In this document: one piece after another, positions 57,145-64,000 of the stretch
Position numbering within the stretch: the stretch's first letter is position 1
Layout of the letters: every line of letters starts with the position of its first letter
Assembly: GCF_033807715.1 (NCBI RefSeq)
Contig: NC_084609.1
Coordinates: 33,809,350-33,873,349, forward strand
Reading direction: 5' to 3'
Length of the DNA stretch: 64,000 nt
DNA from: Cololabis saira
Taxonomy: Eukaryota > Chordata > Actinopteri > Beloniformes > Belonidae
The notes under the pieces: model-generated
Seen by the model: only the letters and a program-made list of their open reading frames with translations
Database searches by the model: none
Told to the model about the DNA's origin: nothing
Position numbers and translations under genes: made by a program

Positions 57145-58811
57145 GGGCCTCATTTATAAAAGAGTGTGTAGGATTCATACTAAAAGTGTACGTGCGCTCA
57201 AAAGCCGAAAATGGCGTGCGCACAAAAAAATACTGATTTATAAAACTGTGTGCACGCACACTTGCACGCAATGTTTCGCTTTATAAGTCACAGTCCAGCT
57301 GGAAGGTTGTGCACGTGAAATCGCCTCATATCCCGCCCTCTACACGCCCACTTCATACCATAAATGGTCAATGCAAACTACATGATGACTGTATTTGCAT
57401 ATAAATGAGGCTGCTGAGCATGCGCAGCAGCTTCCTGCAGTCTGTCTCTGCTGTGCGTCAGGATGAATGAGACATATGTTATCCTGCTAAATAATTTAGA
57501 AATATATTTTGGTAATTTTAAATACTACCGTATTTTGACGACCATACAGCGCGCCATGTGGAAAAGCGCAACCTCGGTTTTGTGTGTCATTTCTGTATTT
57601 AAAACACACAAACGGCGCACCGACCGAAAAGGCGCCGTCTAGACACCCACGCGCACAACACACAAGCATACAAGTGTGCGTATTTAAAAATAGAGCGGTA
57701 GCAAAACTTAGTTTGATTGTACTTTATTTAAGTTATTACATTATTCAGTTGTCAGGACTCAGCGCTTCGGGCTTTATCCGAGCCTGATCAGCTGAGACCG
57801 GGAGAAGTGATCAGCTGAGACCGGGAGAAGTGATCAGCTGAGACCAGGAGAACCGATCAGCTGAGACCGGGAGAACTGATCAGCTGAGACCGGGAGAACT
57901 GATCAATGAGACCGGGAGAACTGATCAGCTGAGACCGGGAGAACTGATCAATGAGACCGGGAGAAGTGATCAGCTGAGACCGGGAGAACCGATCAGCTGA
58001 GACCGGGAGAACTGATCAGTGCAGCTCTGGCCGTGCTGAGCAGCCGAGTCACTTTCCGATGCCGGCGTTCTGCCGAGTTGTCCTACCTTTGGAATCGTCC
58101 TACCCGTAGGATGAACAGAAAACCAAGAGTGGTCAGCACCTGTATGTGCACTGTGTCTGTGTCTGTCTAACACTGGACCACTTCAGCACAGAGATCCAAG
58201 ACTCTGCTCTAGGGAATCACAATCGGCTCATTAGCCAGTCATCATGGGCCAGGGAATCTTCATGGTCCCTGAATGCTCTCTCCATCCTGATCCATTTACG
58301 TGATCTTCAAGCAGTGCCAGTACATCCATGGTGCAGCATTACACACGGCTGTCACCACACAATTTATAATCTTACTCAGCAATGAAACTGATTGTTACAC
58401 ACCTTGTCACAATTATTAATCAATCTGGTGCTATTCACCACTCCATACCATTTGAAGATGGACGTATGATATATGAACGTAGTACCTACTGCAAATACCT
58501 GCGTAATGGCTCACTTACGGAACACATAGATCTATAACACTGCCGGCTTGGGTGTACATGGATCTATAAGTCTGATATGTGATGACATTAACAGTATGAC
58601 ATGAATCTGGCTTCATTTCACCACCTCACCGTCTGCGTCACCAGTTCCCCATATCTTCAAAATGTTTGTGTGCTAGGATCAAAGTTTACGTAAAGATACG
58701 CACATTTTTCGGTTAGTTTTTTTTTTTTAAATCCCAACCTTTGCGTAGAAGGTGGCATGTGCATCTTTCAAGCCCTGTTTTGTGCGCAAGCAAGCTTTAT
58801 AAATGAGGCCC
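57145..58811 (-). mobile_element. PIF/Harbinger element with both ends
   Basis: Terminal inverted repeats GGGCCTCATTTATAAA and its inverse with the 3-bp duplication CTG (57142-57144 and 58812-58814), the Harbinger signature. On the minus strand, 58200-58340 reads MDVLALLEDHVNGSGWREHS, the start of a HARBI1-like transposase, then loses frame (stop after MTG). A 23-bp minisatellite occupies 57785-58018. Arms match the truncated copy at 31590-32361. Confidence 0.9.
57785..58018. repeat. 23-bp minisatellite in Harbinger
   Basis: About ten copies of GATCAGCTGAGACCGGGAGA plus ACT, some shortened to GATCAATGAGACCGGGAG. Confidence 0.95.
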
Positions 58812-58814
58812 CTG

Positions 58815-59174
58815 TTCACTAGGGTAAATGGCCTCGCATAGTGAGACTGAATTCACAAAAATCACTAGGGCAAAAGGATGATAGACATGAACAACTCTTG
58901 GGAATTGTCTTATTAGCTTTGGCTGGTGAGAGCCACTTCCTCTCACGTGTTGCTACAAGGCACTTGATGCATCACCACCAACACCATCGCCAACGGACCA
59001 GTCAGCATCATTCTGACGGGAGCCTCTCTTCTGTCAAGTGGCTGGCAATGCTCATTTAAATTCCACCTGTGGAAAAATAAATACAACTGTAATGAAGGAA
59101 GCTTAGGTTTCATGTGAAAGAAACCTTTGAACATGTTTTTTTTTTCTGCGTACAAGAAGCTTTTTGGATTCAGT
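58815..59174. other. Unassigned gene-free stretch
   Basis: Nothing recognised; short open frames only. Confidence 0.5.
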
Positions 59175-59943
59175 TTAACCCTTGTGCTGTCTTTGGGTCA
59201 AGGGAGGGTGAAGGGAGAAAAGATGGAAGGAAGGAAGGGAGAAAAGATGGAAGGAAGGAAAGAAGGGAGGAAGGAGAAAAGATGGAAGGAAGGAAGGAAG
59301 GAAGGAAGGAAGGAAGGAAGGAAGGAAGGAAGGAAGGAAGGAAGGAAGGAAGGAAGGAAGGAAGGAAGGAAGGAAGGAAGGAAGGAAGGAAGGAAGGAAG
59401 GGAGAAAAGATGGAAGGGAGAAAAGATGGAAGGGAGGAAAGAAGGGAGAAAAGATGGAAGGAAGGGAGAAAGGAGAAAAGAAGGAAAGGAGGAAGGGAGT
59501 AGGAAAGGGAGTAAGGCAGGGAGAAAAGATGGAAGGGAGGAAAGAAGGGAGGAATGGAAGGAAGGGAGAAAGGAGAAAAGAAGCAAGGAAGTAGGAAAGG
59601 GAGTAAGGAAGGGAGAAAGGATGGAAGGAAGGGAGAAAGGAGAAAAGAAGGAAAGAAGGAAGGAAGTAGGAAAGGGAGTAAGGAAGGGAGAAAAGGTGGA
59701 AGGGAGGAAAGAAGGGAGAAAGGATGGAAGGAAGGGAGAGAGGAAATGGAGAAAAGGAGAAAAGAAGGGAGGAAAAGCAAAAAGGTAATAAGGGAACGAA
59801 TGACGAAAGGGAGGTAGGAAGAAAAAGGAGTAAAGGAGGGTAAAAAAGGAGGAAAAGAGGAAAGGAAGAAGGAAGGAGAGAGCAGGAGGAAAGAAGGATA
59901 GAAGAATTGGGTCATTTTGACCCAAAGACAGTACAAGGGTTAA
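59175..59943. mobile_element. TTAA MITE expanded by a purine tract
   Basis: TTAACCCTTGTGCTGTCTTT then GGGTCA at the left is mirrored by TGACCCAAAGACAGTACAAG then GGTTAA at the right. TTAA forms both boundaries. Almost all of the interior (59200-59900) is GGAA/GGGA/AAAG repeat. The original element would be under about 80 bp without it. Confidence 0.85.
59200..59900. repeat. About 700-bp polypurine tract
   Basis: Nearly pure A/G on the plus strand, with a pure (GGAA)n core at 59285-59400 and larger degenerate periods (GGGAGAAAAGATGGAAGG) around it. Long open frames on both strands are composition artefacts. Confidence 0.97.
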
Positions 59944-60370
59944 AGCAGGTGATCTGATCACTCTCTCAAAGACATTTGGAAGTGTTTGGGGTTTATTCCT
60001 ACCTTGACTATAAAGAAAAGCCTTTTTTTCCAAAAAAATAGTTGTAGTTAACATAAAAAAAGAAAAAGAAAAAAGAAATGGTAGGCTTTCAACAGTGTTT
60101 CTTCCAATATTAGGACTCTGCAGCTCTATTGGTGCAGTCCTGATGTGCTTGTTCACTATTGGACAGATAATGTGACGGCTGGTTTGTTGTTGGGGTTGGT
60201 TGAACCTGGTTGAACCTGGTCCCAGCGATGTAAACCATCAGTCAAACGATGGGTGGAGGGGTCACACAAATTACAACTAATCAATGGAATGGAATTCTGT
60301 GTCTTGAAAGAAAGGTATCCAAAAGATTTATGTAAAGCCATATGCAAACACAAATTCGTTCTGTAGATTA
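59944..60370. other. Unassigned gene-free stretch
   Basis: A small direct repeat GGTTGAACCTGGTTGAACCT near 60200 is present; no gene seen. Confidence 0.5.
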
Positions 60371-62702
60371 TGGCCCATTCCCATTCCCCCTTACCCGTAC
60401 TTTTCATCTCTACCCCTAAATTTTGCGCGTTCCCATGAGGGTAGTGGTGTCCCAATTCCTCTTTTCACAAAAATTTCCCAGAATGCTTTTCGTCGTCATT
60501 TGCGGACTGAATCCAAAAAAAAAAACATGGCGGACATTTCTTATTTTTTAGTGAATAAAATCAATATTTTGAATTAGTTTCTATGGAAGCCCATAGGGGA
60601 CTTTATTCAAATGCAAATGTAATTCCACAATAGCATTATAATTTTCCACATATGCATGAGTTATTTGGGACAAAAATGAAATTAAAATGCCATAATTCAA
60701 TTTGAGTTTTCATTTTCACATACTTGTATGGGCATTCTATGACAATATTAAAATGAAAATGGAAAAGCTGTTTCACATTTTATTTTGAAAGATTTAACCT
60801 GATTTACAGAGGACAATATTCAAATGCAATAAGAGAAACAGCGCCCCCAGGCTAATGCATTTACATTTAAATGTCACCAAGCTCTTTTCTGGACAAAATT
60901 TAAATTAAAATGCAATTTTCTAACAACTTGCAAATTAAAATGAAAACGGCATTTCACATTTCATTTTCAAAGACTGAAACTGCTGCACAAAGTACAATAT
61001 TCAAATGCAATAAGAGAAACAGCGCCCCCAGGCTATTGCATTTACATTAAAATGTCACCAAGCTCTTTGTTGGACAAAAATTAAATTAAAATGCAATTTT
61101 CTAACAACTTGAATGTTCAAATGACAAGGGCATTTCACATTTCATTTACAAAGACTGAAACTGCTGAACAAATGACTATTTTCAAATGCAATAGGAGAAA
61201 CAACGCCCCCCAGTCTATTCCATTTTACATTTACATATTACAACGCACTTTTAGGGACAATATTCAATTTGAAAATGCAATCCTTTACTTTTCCTTTGCC
61301 CTGAGCTCGGACTCACAGGCTCACGCCAGGCTACAGTAGCAATACAGCCTTCACCCCACTAGTCGGCGAGTAGCTCTCACTAAGTCAGTACGTTTACATG
61401 CAGCAGTTCGTAATGATAAACATTTGTATGTAAATAAAAAAGTTGTACCCCAAATTCTGCTGTCACACACATGAGCCTGATAAATTATTAGGGTTAGGAT
61501 TGTTTTTATGTGAGTAAGAAATTAGGTAAGAAATTTACCTTTTAGGTCTCATTTATTCATTCACACACGAAAATAGTCATTTGTTCAGCAGTTTCAGTCT
61601 TTGTAAATGAAATGTGAAATGCCCTTGTCATTTGAACATTCAAGTTGTTAGAAAAAATTGCATTTTAATTTAAATTTTGTCCAGAAAAGAGCTTGGTGAC
61701 ATTTAAATGTAAATGCATTAGCCTGGGGGCGCTGTTTCTCTTATTGCATTTGAATATTGTCCTCTGTAAATCAGGTTAAATCTTTCAAAATAAAATGTGA
61801 AACAGCTTTTCCATTTCATTTTAATATTGTCATAGAATGCCCATACAAGTATGTGAAAATGAAAATTCAAATTGAATTATTGCATTTTACTTTCATTTTT
61901 GTCCCAAATAACTCATGCATATGTGGAAAATTATAATGCTATTGTGGAATTACATTTGCATTTGAATAAAGTCCCCTATGGGCTTCCATAAGTTTCAGCA
62001 TAAAAATGCGTTTTGATTAAATTTCTAGCGAGAAACATATATTTTACTTTCATAATATTCACTTAGTGAATGTACATAATCACTCGTTTGCCAGTTGTTG
62101 CGAAGATCACGCCAGAATAAAGGCTGATTTATGGTTCCGTGTTACACCAACGCAGAGCCTACGGCGTAGGTTACGCGGCGACGCGCGCCGTACGCCGTAC
62201 CCTACGCCGTACCCTACGCCGTAGGCTCTGCATCGATTTAACGCGGAACCATAAATCAGCTCCCAAGCCGGCAGCCGGCTGTACTCATCTCGAAATTTTC
62301 TGAGCAAATTTCTTAACAGGCGTTATTTGGATAAACTGAGCCCAGGTTGGGGATCTTAACGGTTACTTTTACGCCTGAAAAAATATTAAAACTTAATAAA
62401 GTGGCATATTAACAGTGCTACAGCTGAAATTAAAACAGCTTTTAGCTCTGGGATTCCTGATATGGTGTGACGTTTGTGCAAACGTAACTACGCAGTCGCT
62501 TACGTACCCGAACGTAAACCACGCAGTGACGTAGCAAGCAGAATTTAGGGGTGGTGCTGAAAAGTAAGAGTAGTGGGTGTATTGGGACTGGGCCCTGGGA
62601 AGATTTTAAGGGCCCTAAAAATTTGTGGCTTGATTTTTAGGGGTAGTGGTAGTGAGGAAGGGCTAGTGGTAGAAAGTAGGGGCTGTATTGGGATTGGCCC
62701 AA
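60371..62702. mobile_element. Large foldback element with long palindromic arms
   Basis: Outer ends are imperfect inverted repeats (left GGCCCATTCCCATTCCCCC; right, inverted, GGGCCAATCCCAATACAGCC). Inside, 60580-61170 and 61560-61993 are long inverted arms (GGAAGCCCATAGGGGACTTT and its inverse; CAGCGCCCCCAGGCTAATGC and its inverse). The left arm holds an extra directly repeated copy of about 175 bp (60946-61120). A separate hairpin MITE (62123-62260) sits in the right part. No transposase frame. Confidence 0.7.
62123..62260. mobile_element. GCTGATTTATGG-ended hairpin MITE
   Basis: Perfectly inverted ends GCTGATTTATGGTTCCG and CGGAACCATAAATCAGC, with a core of repeated TACGCCGTACCC/GCCTACGGCGTAGG. 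It can fold into a long hairpin. Same family as 51946-52081. Confidence 0.85.
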
Positions 62703-63111
62703 AGTTTACCTGTGTATCCTTCACTGACTTCCTCTAATGTCTCTTCATTTAATTGATGACATGGCGGAAGATGTGGATGGGTAGGTTATCCAGAAAGTCA
62801 AACTGGTCTGAAAACAAGACATATGACATGACATATTTAAAACAGGGTTGCAGCATACAATTATTGTATGTGGAATGTCATCTCTGTGTAACAGAGTTGA
62901 AAAATCCCACTTTAATCATTTTTGTTTTCAAATTATATTTAGGGATTTTATTTATCATTTATTTATTTTGTTGAATGTTTGTGAATTTTATCTAAATTAG
63001 TTATTTTATTTTATTGTTATTTTTATTTGCGTATTTTGAGGAAACTGCCTTTTTGGCCCTACCCTTTTTTTTTACCTCCTGGGCTTCCGTATCTCTTTAC
63101 TTCAGCTCCTC

Positions 63112-63624
63112 AGTGCTGCGTTGCTCTGATGAGTGTAAGTTGTGTTGGGAACTGCTGCTGCTTTTCTTAAGAGATTTCTTTAAGAAATTATCCATATATG
63201 TTGATATTTTTGGCGCATGTTGTATACTTTAAATACTACTGATATTACGTGGCTGTTTTGTGTTGTTTTGATGATTTAATATGCTTTTTGTGGATGTTTT
63301 ATTTTCGCGCCCTTGGTGTACAGCGGCGGGCGGTAACCGGTTTAAACCAGTAGGTGGCAGTGTAAACCAGACGGCGCTGCAGAGCCTCGATCTGAGTGTT
63401 CACTTTCCCGTTTTTGTTTTGTTTGTTCAGGGAGCAGGAGTTTAAAAGAGGGTCCAGAAGACTTATTCTTGTGTTTTTCTGTCTTCTGCAGGTATGTTTC
63501 CTTTGTCAAATTAATTGTTTTTATTGTGTTTAAATTAGAGAGTGCTGCGTTGCTCTGATGAGTGGAGCAGGAGTTTAAAAGAGGGTCCAGAAGACTTATT
63601 CTTGTGTTTTTCTGTCTTCTGCAG
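63112..63624 (+). other. Split and continuous copies of an 84-nt LTR-associated sequence
   Basis: 63112-63134 and 63431-63491 together equal 63541-63624 base for base. The 296 nt separating the first pair start GTAAGTTG and end TTTTGTTTGTTCAG, consensus donor and acceptor. The first copy is followed by GTATGT (CAG/GTATGT), another consensus donor, while the continuous copy is followed by AAATAAACG. The simplest reading is that 63541-63624 came from a spliced RNA of the first copy or its relative. Confidence 0.8.
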
Positions 63625-63688
63625 AAATAAACGTAGCAAAACCTATTCATGACTCATCATTTGTTGCAACGGATCCAAACCTGTTACA
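63541..63688 (+). mobile_element. 3' part of a 5' LTR (R/U5 region)
   Basis: This contains an AATAAA signal (63626-63631) and ends CTGTTACA immediately before the primer-binding site, as LTRs end in CA. The LTR start could not be fixed because the 3' LTR is outside the window; U3 presumably lies in about 62900-63540. Confidence 0.6.
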
Positions 63689-63689
63689 C

Positions 63690-63703
63690 TGGTGCCGTGA
63701 CCC
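63690..63703 (+). promoter_or_regulatory. Primer-binding site complementary to tRNA-His
   Basis: TGGTGCCGTGACCC is complementary to the 3' end of tRNA-His (GAGTCACGGCACCA) at 13 of 14 positions, starting with the TGG that pairs with CCA. It is one base after the LTR end. It would prime minus-strand synthesis. Confidence 0.75.
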
Positions 63704-64000
63704 TTTGGATCTTCAGATCAGCTTGATGCTCATCGCCGCGGATGCTGTGATGCTGTGCTGCTGTCCTGATCTGCGTTTCAGGATTATTGTATGGTCAGGT
63801 TTTGATGGACTGTAGATTTTGGCGTAGTGACATGACCTTATTTTATTATTTTTATTTCTTGCATTTGTGACTTTGCTTTCTGTGTTGACTGTTTCTGTGA
63901 AAAAAAAAAAAAAAAAAACACAACGCAAGTGCTTTTGAAAAAAAAAAAAACGGCAGCTAAGGTGAATATGGATGGGTTTAATACTTTTAACCTGTCAAAG
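63704..64000 (+). mobile_element. LTR retrotransposon leader and possible gag start
   Basis: The untranslated leader contains two A-runs (63900-63918 and 63939-63950). A candidate start ATG at 63969 opens a frame MDGFNTFNLSK that runs off the window, a plausible gag start but too short to classify. Element class (BEL/Pao, Gypsy or other) is undecided. Confidence 0.5.

Noticed and set aside
59170..60156. 328-codon minus-strand frame rich in Pro, Ser, Phe and Leu, and several Lys/Glu/Gly-rich plus-strand frames
   Set aside because: Translation of the polypurine/polypyrimidine tract; no real gene features.
62706..62806. Minus-strand stretch resembling an exon (TTTTCAG at one end, CACAG/GTAAAC at the other), considered as an upstream sult4a1 exon or an F-box-like exon
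   Set aside because: All three frames contain a stop and none matches SULT4A1, which is otherwise almost unchanged in this window.

Overview
The window is intron-rich, repeat-dense vertebrate DNA, almost certainly from a teleost fish and probably a spiny-rayed one. Two conserved vertebrate genes are recognisable, and the surrounding interspersed repeats are typical of fish: L2/CR1/Rex-like LINEs, Tc1, PIF/Harbinger, hAT, BEL/Pao and Gypsy fragments, and tRNA-derived SINEs. There is no bacterial or viral genome organisation. Identifications rest on reading translations and motifs against family knowledge; no database search was run.

Genes. (1) At 20-495 (+) is the decaying end of a C2H2 zinc-finger exon with stop codons in the finger linkers. 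(2) At 17096-24816 (+) are the last three coding exons of a metallophosphoesterase-domain gene, best matched to MPPED1. All splice phases agree and the reading frame ends in a stop codon at 24816. The 5' exons were not found and probably lie to the left of the window. (3) At 39566-55283 (-) are four 3' coding exons of SULT4A1, the brain-type orphan cytosolic sulfotransferase. The 5' exons lie beyond 55283 and probably outside the window. The two genes converge tail to tail across about 14.7 kb. MPPED1 and SULT4A1 are also neighbours on human chromosome 22q13, so this looks like conserved synteny.

Layout. 0.5-1.6 kb: a TTAA-type element. 1.6-5.2 kb: a Gypsy-like LTR fragment broken by a palindromic hAT-like element that itself holds an L2 LINE. 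5.2-13.2 kb: palindromic MITEs, Tc1 and Harbinger fossils and a long decayed LINE. 13.5-16 kb: an L2 3' end and a 57-bp minisatellite. 17-25 kb: mpped1 exons, with a tandemly expanded LINE and a 2.1-kb element with long inverted ends in the introns. 25-39.5 kb: intergenic, with MITEs, L2 3' ends, L1 ORF1, Harbinger and BEL/Pao fossils and a triple-nested insertion. 39.5-55.3 kb: sult4a1, with a LINE nested in a hAT, telomere-like repeats and large microsatellites in its introns. 55.3-63 kb: hAT, Harbinger and TTAA elements and a large foldback element. 63-64 kb: the 5' end of an LTR retrotransposon with a tRNA-His-like primer site.

Most striking observation. Near the right edge, an 84-nt sequence occurs twice. 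One copy is continuous. The other is split by 296 nt that begin GTAAGT and end TTCAG, so the continuous copy looks like the spliced form of the split one. No new gene system (defence, biosynthetic or similar) was found. The unusual content is the architecture of nested mobile elements.
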